DNA of 45,395 bases from Nitrospirae bacterium RBG_13_39_12. Its GTDB lineage: Bacteria; Nitrospirota; Thermodesulfovibrionia; Thermodesulfovibrionales; SM23-35. Made by a program: the position numbers and the translations under genes. The notes under the pieces are model-generated. The model saw only the letters and a list, made by a program, of their open reading frames with translations. It had not been told where the DNA came from and searched no databases. The DNA lies in contig MHEF01000121.1 in NCBI GenBank assembly GCA_001805125.1, positions 1,841 through 47,235 on the forward strand. Reading direction: 5' to 3'. Below are positions 23,856-32,126 of the stretch, piece after piece (position 1 is the first letter of the stretch; every line of letters begins with the position of its first letter).

Positions 23856-24374
23856 TTATTTTGGATTTTCACCCAGATAGGCTTTAATAAAGATATCCAC
23901 TACCTCTTCCACACTGTCTCGGAGTTGGCTCAATATAATTTTCCCTATCGACCCCACTCCACCCGTTGACCAGGTCACTGCATACGTAATTTGTTCTGGA
24001 CCCCGTAGGAGAGAAACCTTTTGTATTAACATCACATCGATGGTATAGGGGTAAATCTCACTTTCAGTTTTTGCCAAATTCACATTAATATTGATGTAAA
24101 GGTATGGCTCTCCCGGCGTCTTTGAACATTCCTCTTTTGTTAATACCTTTATCCCTGCCATCCGAAGCTTAGATTCTGCCTCCATCTGTAGTTGATTTCT
24201 GACGAGCCCTTCCCTTTCAACCTCAGGTGGCAATTGTTCTACGAGTATTCCAACTCCTTTTAGCCCTCGAAGGGTAGCCCGATTGGATCTACCATTGACT
24301 GCAAATATGGGTAAATCCAATGTTAAGATCATGGCGACCACCATCAATAGTATTAACCATTTTTTAAAATTCAT
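23856..24374 (-). CDS. Secreted protein of unknown function
   Basis: A 172-residue protein that I do not recognise. Residues 1-25 (MNFKKWLILLMVVAMILTLD) form a clear signal peptide ending near the IFAVNG region, and no lipobox cysteine follows. The mature part mixes charged and beta-forming stretches: RGLKGVGILVEQLPPEVERE, then a probable alpha/beta unit (AGIKVLTKEECSKTPGEPYL, INVNLAKTESEIYPYTIDVM) and YAVTWSTGGVGSIG near the end. The layout resembles small periplasmic proteins that carry a TolB-N or DUF-type alpha/beta domain. The ATG at 24374 follows GGGGGTGGAAAT. It lies upstream of rpmB on the same strand with no evident functional link. Confidence 0.7.
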   Translation of the reverse strand: MNFKKWLILLMVVAMILTLDLPIFAVNGRSNRATLRGLKGVGILVEQLPPEVEREGLVRNQLQMEAESKLRMAGIKVLTKEECSKTPGEPYLYININVNLAKTESEIYPYTIDVMLIQKVSLLRGPEQITYAVTWSTGGVGSIGKIILSQLRDSVEEVVDIFIKAYLGENPK

Positions 24375-25009
24375 ATTTCCACCCCCTTCATTTACCTGTA
24401 ACCAATTATATCAAAAAAGTGAAATTTTGGAAAATAACTAATAAAAGCAGGCGAAGCAAGTCAATGGGTTTGAAGCGATTTTAGTTAAGGAGTGGGAGGA
24501 GTGGAAAAGACCATCAGCGGTGAGATCGGACAAAAAGTTTCTAAAAGGCCTCTTTTCAATAGAACATCTAATGGAACTTTATTTCCAATAAGTGGTAATC
24601 TGTTACACACTAAAGGACTTCTTTGAACCAATAATTATGGCACTATATAAATAGAAAAGTATAATTAAAACAATAGAATAAACTCATTAAGCAGTGCCTA
24701 ATTTTGAATTGGAATCAAATTTGCATTTATTGTCATTTGTTTGAAAACGATTTCACTAAATTTCCAATTATTTCGTATTTATAATTGTGCTGGCGGAGCC
24801 ATATTTTTTCCAAACCTCTTGCTGCAACCAATAAATATTCTTTTTAACAGTTCTGTTATGGGACTATTTAAAATAAGATTTTGAAATAAATGCAATCTCT
24901 TTAGACCAGCATCGAACCTTGAAGTAACACTTTCTCCCTTAACAGAGAAGTTACCTAAGTAAGAATGTAAGGGTTAAATAATTTTTTCTTAGATCAGGAG
25001 ATAGTAATT
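24375..25009. other. AT-rich intergenic region ahead of the exopolysaccharide locus
   Basis: These 635 bases contain no convincing gene. They hold the start region of the minus-strand secreted protein, a candidate plus-strand promoter at 24623-24651, and a bulged hairpin (GTAAC...TTCTC / GAGAAGTTAC, 24924-24954) in the predicted long leader of the locus. No JUMPstart/ops element and no sigma54 box were found. The rest shows no structure I can interpret. Confidence 0.5.
24623..24651 (+). promoter_or_regulatory. Candidate promoter of the exopolysaccharide locus
   Basis: TTGAAC (24623-24628) and TATAAA (24646-24651) are 17 bases apart, matching four and five of six sigma70 positions. Transcription from here would give a leader of about 350 bases before the ATG at 25010. 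In so AT-rich a region chance matches are likely. Confidence 0.35.
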
Positions 25010-26767
25010 ATGAAAGTTCTTCCTACTGAACAATGGGTTAAAAAAGCTGTAATCCTGGCAGGAGGGCAAAATACCCACTTAGCTCCTTTGACCAATTATT
25101 GCCCAACATGGATGTTTCCTGTCCTTAATAAACCTCTTATAGAGTATACCGTAGATTTTTTAAGAAAGAATGGTTTTGAGGAAATAATCATCTCCTTGCC
25201 TGAAGAAGCGAAAATCCCTGACTATTTAAAACAGAATAAGGTTCCAGGGATTAATATTAAATTCCATAAGGAAGATAGACCGAGAGGAACGGCTGGGGCA
25301 CTCAAGGATCTTGAGAATATTTTAGACAAAGAACCCTTCCTTGTTATTGAAGGCAATCTTTTTTCGGAAAGTATAAATTTAAATAAGTTTATTGAGTTTT
25401 ACAAAGAAACAGATTCAATTGCTACTGTTGGAGTATACCGAGAGAATGGTCGTAAGATTGAAGAGAATGTTACAATTAACAACGATAGCATGATTAACAG
25501 TTTCCATATCATTCACTCTTCAGTGGATAGGAGATCGCCATGGAGACCTTCTGGTATATATCTCTTCGATCCAATCATACTAAGATTTATTGACCGAAAG
25601 AATTATAAGGACATCAAGGAACAATTAATACCTGCCTTACAAAGAGAAGGTTTGAATGTCTCTGCGTGTGAAATTGAAGGGTTTCACTCCCTTCTCCGAA
25701 ACATGAACGATTACATCAATATCCATCGAGACCTTCTTTTGAAAAACGGCCATAAATATTTTGATGACAAGGAAGAGATAACAAAAGGGGTGTGGGTCGG
25801 CAAGAATGTGAAAATCTCTCCCAAAGCCTATTTATTAGGTCCGATTTTTATAGGCGATGGTTGTGAGATAAAAGATTGGGCACAAATCATCGGACCAACA
25901 GTCATTGGCAAAAAATGCCTGATATCAGAGGAGGTTGTAATTCGTGAGAGTATTCTATGGGGTGGCATATCTTTATCAAAAAAGTCGAGGATTGAATATT
26001 CAATCATAGGTGAGAGAGCCGATATTCCAGATAATTTTTATAGCAATAATATGATTTTGTTAAACGGATTATCCATTAGAGATGTTAGCCTGATCCCCTC
26101 AGACCAAAGTATAAAAGGAATTATTAACTTATCAGATGTTGTATCCACCATAGGGAGCAGACAGAAGATATATGAAATATCAAAGAGAATAATGGATATC
26201 ATTCTTTCTGCCACTGGCATTATTCTTCTCTTTCCTTTATTATTATTATTTGCTATTGTGATAAAGATCGATTCTCCAGGATCCGTATTTTATATTCAAA
26301 AGCGATGTGGCAGGGAGGGCAAATTGTTTGGTATGATAAAGTTTAGGACGATGGTTGCCAATGCCGAGAAACTCCAAAAAGAACTAATTGCTATTAAAGA
26401 GATTGATGGCCCGATGTTTAAGATATCAAATGACCCAAGAATCACAAGAGTTGGAAGGATATTACGAAATACCAGCCTCGATGAAATCCCTCAGCTATTC
26501 AATGTTCTTAAGGGAGAAATGAGTCTTGTCGGCCCAAGGCCATTGATAATGGATGAGATGCAATTCAGCCCAAGTTGGCGTGATACAAGGCTGAAAGTAA
26601 AACCGGGTATAACAGGATTATGGCAGATACAGGGTAGGAGTGAAGCCCCTTTCCACGACTGGATAAGATATGATGCAGGGTATGTCAAGAACCAGTCCCT
26701 CTGGATGGATATTAAAATACTGCTGAAGACAATAAAAGTTGTTCTAAAAAAATCAGGGGCGTATTGA
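25010..26767 (+). CDS. Fusion: nucleotidyltransferase-like / hexapeptide / polyprenyl-phosphate sugar-1-phosphate transferase
   Basis: A 585-residue three-part protein. Residues 12-245 have a sugar-nucleotidyltransferase fold, but the signature GGxGTRLxPLTxxxPKxM is altered to GGQNTHLAPLTNYCPTWM, changing the glycine, arginine and lysine used for catalysis. Residues 255-345 are left-handed beta-helix hexapeptide repeats (VWVGKNVKISPKAYLLGPIF, IGDGCEIKDWAQIIGPTVIG). After a membrane helix (about 394-418), residues 420-583 are a bacterial sugar transferase with IKFRTMVANAEKLQKE, RVGRILRNTSLDEIPQLFNV, SLVGPRPL and KPGITGLWQIQGRS. The last part should start polysaccharide assembly by placing a sugar phosphate on undecaprenyl phosphate. 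The N-terminal half may be regulatory. The ATG has AGGAGA upstream. It is the first gene of the locus. Confidence 0.9.
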   Translation: MKVLPTEQWVKKAVILAGGQNTHLAPLTNYCPTWMFPVLNKPLIEYTVDFLRKNGFEEIIISLPEEAKIPDYLKQNKVPGINIKFHKEDRPRGTAGALKDLENILDKEPFLVIEGNLFSESINLNKFIEFYKETDSIATVGVYRENGRKIEENVTINNDSMINSFHIIHSSVDRRSPWRPSGIYLFDPIILRFIDRKNYKDIKEQLIPALQREGLNVSACEIEGFHSLLRNMNDYINIHRDLLLKNGHKYFDDKEEITKGVWVGKNVKISPKAYLLGPIFIGDGCEIKDWAQIIGPTVIGKKCLISEEVVIRESILWGGISLSKKSRIEYSIIGERADIPDNFYSNNMILLNGLSIRDVSLIPSDQSIKGIINLSDVVSTIGSRQKIYEISKRIMDIILSATGIILLFPLLLLFAIVIKIDSPGSVFYIQKRCGREGKLFGMIKFRTMVANAEKLQKELIAIKEIDGPMFKISNDPRITRVGRILRNTSLDEIPQLFNVLKGEMSLVGPRPLIMDEMQFSPSWRDTRLKVKPGITGLWQIQGRSEAPFHDWIRYDAGYVKNQSLWMDIKILLKTIKVVLKKSGAY

Positions 26768-26816
26768 TATGATCGTTATGCCAAAAGAAGGCGAGAGAAG
26801 ATGATAGAGTAAATTA

Positions 26817-26837
26817 CCCCGCAGCAGAGCTGCGGGG
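26817..26837 (+). terminator. GC-rich hairpin after the sugar transferase gene
   Basis: CCCCGCAG-CAGAG-CTGCGGGG makes a perfect eight-pair stem with a five-base loop, 50 bases after the stop of the fused transferase. The following bases are CATCC rather than a T-run, so it may act as an mRNA 3' stabiliser or partial terminator. A sister hairpin with the same CAGAGCTG core is at 27089-27109. Confidence 0.45.
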
Positions 26838-26870
26838 CATCCAATTCTCTAAAAACTTTCCTCCACCTTG

Positions 26871-27004
26871 AGAGACTGTGTCGTAATTATTGTTTTGTCA
26901 CCCTGAATTTATTTCAGGGTCTCGTAAGTATTTGATTCTATTAGATGCTGAAACAAGTTCAGCATGACATTTTTCGCTGTTTTCCCCATTGTGACACAGT
27001 CTCT
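26871..27004. repeat. MITE-like element with 12-bp perfect terminal inverted repeats
   Basis: AGAGACTGTGTC (26871-26882) and GACACAGTCTCT (26993-27004) are perfect inverted ends of a 134-base element. Inside lie two small hairpins, CCCTGAATTTATTTCAGGG and TGCTGAAACAAGTTCAGCA, each followed by a GTC/GAC-type word. No coding capacity. It sits in the 377-base gap between the transferase and the Wza-like gene. Confidence 0.75.
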
Positions 27005-27048
27005 GATGGGGGAGGATTAAGGTGGGGGTGATCATAAGATCATTTCAC

Positions 27049-27109
27049 CCTAACCCTCTTCCCCCAGGGGAGAGGGAATGCCATTCATCCGCCCAGCAGA
27101 GCTGAGCGG
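27049..27109. repeat. Short palindromic repeats upstream of the Wza-like gene
   Basis: The first unit (27049-27077) contains CCTAACCCTCTTCCCCCAGG followed by GGAGAGGG, a CCCTCTCCCC/GGGGAGAGGG-type hairpin common as a dispersed repeat in bacteria. The second (27089-27109) is CCGCCCAGC-AGA-GCTGAGCGG, close in sequence to the hairpin at 26817. They end 36 bases before the next start codon. Confidence 0.5.
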
Positions 27110-27144
27110 TATTCAACAGGGATTTTTATAAAGGAGAATAAGAT

Positions 27145-27930
27145 ATGAACTTCAGAAACATAAATCCCTCATATATATATATCGGGATATTCGTCCTCAT
27201 TATCTCTATTTTATTAAATGGATGCTCAACCATTGGGACTACATCAAAAACGACCGAAGGGGGAGTCTCTCCGGCATCAGATGAGGAACCTAAGGAGGTT
27301 AAGCTCAATGAGTTTATCCTTGGCCCAGGAGATAGGGTTGAGATTATAGTCTATCGCCACGATGACTTAAAAAGAACCGCCCAAATAGATACTTCTGGAA
27401 AGATAGCCTACCCATTGGTTGGAGATATTCAGGCAGGAGGATCAAGTATTTTTCAATTGAGGGATAAAATTCGGGATGGGCTTTCAAAGTATATCATAAA
27501 TCCCGAGGTTACAATTGGTGTTGTATCTGTCCTGAGCCAGAAGGTTGGAGTCCTTGGTGAAGTCAACAATCCTGGGTTATTTACTCTTGATACTTCATTA
27601 ACTGCAGTAGAGGCTGTATCTAAGGCTGGAGGGTTTACCATAAATGCAAAACAGAAAAATGTTCTTCTTATCAGAGGTGGGTTGAAAAAACCTGAGTTAA
27701 TAACTCTTAATATAAATAACTTTTTTAGGGAACAGGATCTAACTCAAAACGTTTCTCTCAAAAATGGAGATATTATCTATGTGCCAGCAACATTTATAGA
27801 AAATGTTGCCAGATTCTTTGACCATTTGTCAAGGATCCTTGCACCTCTTACCTCGATAGAATCTGGAATCTATATAGGCCAACAAATAAAACAGGGAACC
27901 GGCGGAGGAGCATCTGTTCCAGCAAGATAA
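27145..27930 (+). CDS. Polysaccharide export lipoprotein (Wza-like)
   Basis: A 261-residue outer-membrane export protein. The signal peptide ends in a lipobox, IFVLIISILLNGCSTIG, with the lipidated cysteine near residue 28. The poly-export domain starts at EFILGPGDRVEIIVYRHDDL, continues with TAQIDTSGKIAYPLVGDIQA, and is followed by an SLBB-type domain (KVGVLGEVNNPGLFTLDTSL). It should form the channel through the outer membrane for the polysaccharide. It is shorter than Wza (about 380 residues), as usual for this branch, which lacks the C-terminal amphipathic helix barrel. The ATG has AAAGGAGAATAAG upstream. It works with the Wzc-like protein two genes on. Confidence 0.93.
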   Translation: MNFRNINPSYIYIGIFVLIISILLNGCSTIGTTSKTTEGGVSPASDEEPKEVKLNEFILGPGDRVEIIVYRHDDLKRTAQIDTSGKIAYPLVGDIQAGGSSIFQLRDKIRDGLSKYIINPEVTIGVVSVLSQKVGVLGEVNNPGLFTLDTSLTAVEAVSKAGGFTINAKQKNVLLIRGGLKKPELITLNINNFFREQDLTQNVSLKNGDIIYVPATFIENVARFFDHLSRILAPLTSIESGIYIGQQIKQGTGGGASVPAR

Positions 27931-27961
27931 GTTTTATCTATAAAAGGAGGTTTATATTAAT

Positions 27962-29464
27962 ATGACACTTGTTGAAATGCTTGAGAGAAATGAAAGAGAA
28001 TTCCCCAACAAGATAGCTATCATCTATCGTCATACCGGGATTACATATAGAGAACTGAATGTGACGGTTGACAAGATAGCCAATGCCTTAATAGCCATGG
28101 GGCTTAAAAAGGGGGATAGGGTTGGGCTGATGCTTCCTCGAGTTCCTGAACTTATTGTCAGTTTTCTTTCTATAGCCAAGGCTCAAGGGATTGTTGTACC
28201 CATCAATTTTGAACTTTTAGAAGAGAAAATTAGAACGATACTAATTAATATTTTACCCCGATATCTTATTATCCATGAAAACTTTTTAGACCTTGCCAAA
28301 AGATCACTTCCTTCAGGTCTAAAAATTCCTATCATAGCTGTTGGAGAAAGAATGAATGGAGAGGAATTTTTCTGGGAGGAGATGCTGAAAGGCAAGAGTT
28401 CGCCCCCCCCAGCTTTAGAAGTTAAAGAAAATGATGTGGTTTACCTCAACTATACCACTGGTTCGACAGGGAATCCGAAGGGGGCTATCACTACTCATTC
28501 ACATATATACTGGAATACAGTTGCCTCCATCGATGCCCTCAAAATGACTTCTAATGATGTTCATCTCTGTATGTTTGCCCCCTTTGCGCATCCGCACGAA
28601 ATATTTGCCAGACCCCTCTACCTGGGAGGAACAATGGTTTTGGTTGACAAGATATATCCGAAGTCTATTGCAGAAGCCATTGCTCATCATCAGGTGACCT
28701 GTATGATGGGACTTGCTCCAATGTACGAGAATCTGTTAGAGGTCCTTGAGCACAAAACTTACAATTTTGGTTCTTTAAGGATCCCAGAAAGTGGCGGTAT
28801 GTATACACGGCCAGAACTTATTGAGAGATTCAAAAGGAAGGTGGGTGTGCCAATTCTATCCGTATTGGGAACTACAGAAACAGCAGGTATTGCGATTGCC
28901 AATAGACCAGGTGAGACAATTATTTCTGGTTCTGCGGGAAAACCCTGTAAGTCCTATGAGGTAAAAATTGTTGATGAATATGATATGGAACTTCCAAAAA
29001 ACGAAATTGGAGAGATGATATTCAAAGGGCCTGGAGTGGTTCAGGGATACTATCAGGACCCTATCAATACTCAAAGTTGCTTCAAAAATGGTTGGTATTA
29101 CAGCGGAGATTTAGGAAGAAGAGACGAAGAAAATAACTTCTACTTTATTGAAAGAAAGTCAGGAATGATGAAGGTAGCAGGCCTAAAAGTCTACCCCTTG
29201 GAAATTGAATTGGCATTGCTGGAACATCCAGACATAAAAGAAGTCGCTATCATCTCTGTGAAGGACACACTTAGAGGGGAAATCCCCAAGGCCGTCATCG
29301 TTACAAAAAATGGGGTTGATTTAACCGAGAAAGAGGTTATTGCATTTTGTAGAGATAGATTGCCAAATTATATGGTGCCTCGCATTGTGGAGTTAAGAGA
29401 GGCCCTTCCAAAAATCGGGAGCGGAAAGATTAATAAAAAAGAATTACAGATGGAGAGAATATAA
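27962..29464 (+). CDS. Acyl-adenylating ligase (AMP-binding family), candidate DltA counterpart
   Basis: A 500-residue ANL-superfamily enzyme that activates a carboxylic acid as acyl-AMP and then loads it on a thiol. The P-loop YTTGSTGNPKGAITTH lies near residue 163, VLGTTETAG is motif A5, YYSGDLGRRDEENNFYFIER is A7-A8, and the A10 lysine is in KIGSGKINKKEL near residue 490. It resembles acyl-CoA and acyl-ACP ligases, and the residues that would mark D-alanine specificity cannot be asserted. A perfect AAAGGAGG precedes the ATG. It sits inside an exopolysaccharide locus that also encodes an acyl carrier protein (36421) and an MBOAT (35170), so loading that carrier is the most attractive role. 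Fatty acid or hydroxy acid activation is possible. Confidence 0.85.
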   Translation: MTLVEMLERNEREFPNKIAIIYRHTGITYRELNVTVDKIANALIAMGLKKGDRVGLMLPRVPELIVSFLSIAKAQGIVVPINFELLEEKIRTILINILPRYLIIHENFLDLAKRSLPSGLKIPIIAVGERMNGEEFFWEEMLKGKSSPPPALEVKENDVVYLNYTTGSTGNPKGAITTHSHIYWNTVASIDALKMTSNDVHLCMFAPFAHPHEIFARPLYLGGTMVLVDKIYPKSIAEAIAHHQVTCMMGLAPMYENLLEVLEHKTYNFGSLRIPESGGMYTRPELIERFKRKVGVPILSVLGTTETAGIAIANRPGETIISGSAGKPCKSYEVKIVDEYDMELPKNEIGEMIFKGPGVVQGYYQDPINTQSCFKNGWYYSGDLGRRDEENNFYFIERKSGMMKVAGLKVYPLEIELALLEHPDIKEVAIISVKDTLRGEIPKAVIVTKNGVDLTEKEVIAFCRDRLPNYMVPRIVELREALPKIGSGKINKKELQMERI

Positions 29465-29573
29465 GACATTGAATATTAATGCAGAATAGAAACCTAAAAA
29501 AGGTATCTCTTAAATGAAGATAAAGATGTAAAACAAAGAACCCTTGTATGATTGGTTTCTAATAATAGTAAAG

Positions 29574-29613
29574 AGCCCCGCTCTTATATAGCATACGATA
29601 TAGGAGCGGGGCT
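29574..29613 (+). terminator. Strong hairpin after the ligase gene
   Basis: AGCCCCGCTCTTATA (29574-29588) and TATAGGAGCGGGGCT (29599-29613) pair over 15 positions with one G-T wobble, 110 bases after the ligase stop, around a ten-base loop. Only TT then AAAAC follows, so termination would be weak, although an A-run upstream could serve the opposite strand. Confidence 0.6.
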
Positions 29614-29631
29614 TTAAAACTTAAATGATTT

Positions 29632-29736
29632 AGAACCAAAATAGAGATTCAGAAACAAGTTCGGGATGACAACAATGGTAGTTCCATTCTTCTTGTCATG
29701 CTGAATTTGGTCCGGCATCTCAATTCCATTTTGGAA
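29632..29736. repeat. Imperfect palindromic repeat element
   Basis: The left arm (ACCAAAATAGAGATTCAGAA...GGGATGACAACAATGG) and the right arm, read in reverse complement (CCAAAATGGAATTGAGATGC...CAGCATGACAAGAAGAATGG), are similar over about 50 bases each. The GAGAT...CAAGTTCGGGATGAC word also occurs in the element at 26871. It fills part of the 417-base gap before the Wzc-like gene and encodes nothing. Confidence 0.6.
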
Positions 29737-29881
29737 ATTTTTATTTTAGAGTAATACTTCTGCCGTTTTGGTTGAATCATTCGTGGGAATCATCTTTTTG
29801 GCTTTGGCAACGGTGCTTTTAGTTGATATTCTTAATGATTAAGGATAGATTGAAAGATCATACCATAAAGGGGAATTAATC

Positions 29882-31924
29882 ATGGAGATTAGAAAATATT
29901 TTGAAATCATTTGGAAAAGGAAGTGGGTACTGATTTCCAGTTTTTGCATCATTGTTATTCTTGTGGTGATAGCAACTAACGTTTTAACTCCAATTTATGA
30001 GGCAAAAACCAAGGTCCTTATTGAACAATCAAGTGCTCTATCTGCCATTATGAGCAGCCTTAACGTGCCAACGAATCCTTTGCTTACTCCAAATCTTACT
30101 AATATTGCATATGGATACGATACAGAAATCACTCTTGTGAAGATAAGTCCTATTCTCCAAAAACTTATTGCTAACTTGAATCTAAAGGACAGGAAGGGAG
30201 AAACATTAAAACCAGAAAAGGTTCCATTTTCTATAACAAGACTTATTCTCCCCCAACCGTATATAGCTGTGGACCAATATCTAAGCTCAAATATTCTGGA
30301 AATTACAGGAGGTTCTACTAATCCCGCAGAGGCAGCCAAAATATCAAATGAATTAGCTAAATTGTATATAGACAATACTGTGGGTGAGGTAAAAAAAAGT
30401 TTCAGAGCTGCCCGTTTATTCATTGAAAATCAAATGGAGGATGTTAAGAAAAAATATTTTAAGTCTTTATTAGAAAGAAAAAATTTTATGACCGAAGAAT
30501 CAACGGTTGATTTAACAAGGGAGATTTCAGAGCTCCTTGATACTATAACAAAATTAAAGCAGGGTTATAATGACAATGAAGCTACTATAGCTCAGGCCGA
30601 AGAAAGCATCAGTTTGATAGAAAAACAGATTGCAGGGAAAGAGCATATTTCCAGTAATCTAATAAACACGATGGAGTCAAAATTAAATGATTTGTTAATA
30701 AATATCTCAGGCAAGAAGATTGAACTTACCGAAAAACATCCTGATATTGTAATACTTAATAAACAAATTGATACTATAAAAAAGCAATTGGAAGAAAAGA
30801 TGGAAATTGCCTTTAGCGAAAAGGCAGTCTCTATGGCCCCCGTTTACGAAGAATTAATAAGAAACCTGAAGGATGCATACATTAATAAAAAGACCGGAGA
30901 AATAAAAAGAGAATTATTAAAGCAATTTATTGATAAATATCAAGATGAACTAATGAAAATCCCTCCTAAAATCATGAGATCCTCCGCGATAGACGTTTCG
31001 CTCAATGCTAACCAAGATACCTATAAAAATCTTTTAACAAGCCTGAATCAGTTGGGTGTTGCCGAGTCTATCACCCTCGCCAATATCAGATTAGTTGAAC
31101 CTGCAGTAGAACCGGAAAGCGATGCACTCTATTTCCCCAAAAAGAATCTAAGCTATGTTCTCGGAATATTTCTTAGTTTATTCTGTGGGCTGTTTCTGAC
31201 TTTTTTTATAGAATATATAGACAATAAAATAAGAAGCCCTGAGGATATTAAACAATATGGATTTACGTTTTTAGGGTCTATTCCAAAGTTTAAATGGTTT
31301 AAAGGGAAACCTATGGTTTCAAAGTTAAATCCGAACGACCCGATCTATGAAGCCTATCGAAAGATACTTACCAATATTGATTTTGTAACGCTTGATAAGC
31401 CTTATAATAACCTATTAGTTAGCGGTATCAATCCAAAGGAAGGAAGTTCTACCACGGCAATGAACCTTGGAATTATACTTGCCAGTGAGGGGAAGAAAGT
31501 CCTTTTGGTGGATGCAGACCTCAGAAAACCTAACCTTCATCGATTGTTTGGGCTCCCCAATACGAAAGGTTTTATTGATTTATTATTTGGAAATGCAGAA
31601 ATGGAAAAAGTGATTCAGCCATCAAAGATTGATGGTTTAAGCATTATCCCAACAGGTCCAGCAACCCCGGATCCAGGCCTGCTTATCAAATCTAATAAAA
31701 TGCGAGAGGTTATTAGAGGCTTAAAAGGAAAATTTGACATCATTTTATTCCGTTCTGCTCCTCTTTTAATTAGGAACGATGCAGTTTTATTAATGAGAAA
31801 TTTAGATGCTATGATAATCGTTTCCAGGAATGGAGTCACTAACCATCCTTCTATTGCCAGAACTGACGAACTTTTAAAGAATTCAAAGATAACCCCGATA
31901 GGAATCATCCTAAACCGGGTTTAA
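29882..31924 (+). CDS. Wzc-like polysaccharide co-polymerase with degenerate tyrosine-kinase domain
   Basis: A 680-residue inner-membrane protein. The Wzz domain begins IRKYFEIIWKRKWVLISSFC and includes helix 1 (about residues 14-34). A long periplasmic coiled coil (about 170-370) and a second helix (about 425-445) follow. The cytoplasmic BY-kinase-like domain starts near 490. Its Walker A reads GINPKEGSSTTAMN: serine replaces the catalytic lysine of GKST. Walker A' VLLVDADLRKPNLHRLFG is intact. Walker B is FDIILFRSAPLL, without the aspartate. No tyrosine cluster follows, because the protein ends at GIILNRV. It should set chain length and bridge to the Wza-like channel, but kinase activity is unlikely. 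The ATG has AAAGGGGAATTAATC upstream. Confidence 0.9.
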   Translation: MEIRKYFEIIWKRKWVLISSFCIIVILVVIATNVLTPIYEAKTKVLIEQSSALSAIMSSLNVPTNPLLTPNLTNIAYGYDTEITLVKISPILQKLIANLNLKDRKGETLKPEKVPFSITRLILPQPYIAVDQYLSSNILEITGGSTNPAEAAKISNELAKLYIDNTVGEVKKSFRAARLFIENQMEDVKKKYFKSLLERKNFMTEESTVDLTREISELLDTITKLKQGYNDNEATIAQAEESISLIEKQIAGKEHISSNLINTMESKLNDLLINISGKKIELTEKHPDIVILNKQIDTIKKQLEEKMEIAFSEKAVSMAPVYEELIRNLKDAYINKKTGEIKRELLKQFIDKYQDELMKIPPKIMRSSAIDVSLNANQDTYKNLLTSLNQLGVAESITLANIRLVEPAVEPESDALYFPKKNLSYVLGIFLSLFCGLFLTFFIEYIDNKIRSPEDIKQYGFTFLGSIPKFKWFKGKPMVSKLNPNDPIYEAYRKILTNIDFVTLDKPYNNLLVSGINPKEGSSTTAMNLGIILASEGKKVLLVDADLRKPNLHRLFGLPNTKGFIDLLFGNAEMEKVIQPSKIDGLSIIPTGPATPDPGLLIKSNKMREVIRGLKGKFDIILFRSAPLLIRNDAVLLMRNLDAMIIVSRNGVTNHPSIARTDELLKNSKITPIGIILNRV

Positions 31925-32126
31925 ATATAGGGATTTTCCAAGATTGTATTGAAATTATCAGGATTTTGGGCAATTATTTCATTTTTTCGAAACCAGGTTG
32001 CCTTTTTTGTTTTTTATCAAGTTATTTTCCTGTCCAAAATACCATTTTTTAAAACCTAATTTTACCAAAAGTGGTATTAAATGATTAAATTACTAATCAG
32101 GCCATAATTATATAGACATTGAAAAC

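Noticed and set aside
24375..25009. A JUMPstart/ops antitermination element or sigma54 promoter ahead of the polysaccharide locus
   Set aside because: Neither GGCGGTAG nor a TGGCAC-N5-TTGC box could be found; a TGGCAC word at 24638 lacks the second half.
27962..29464. Calling the ligase dltA (D-alanine-specific)
   Set aside because: Only general adenylation motifs are visible; pocket residues for D-alanine cannot be asserted, and the sequence style is nearer to acyl-CoA synthetases.
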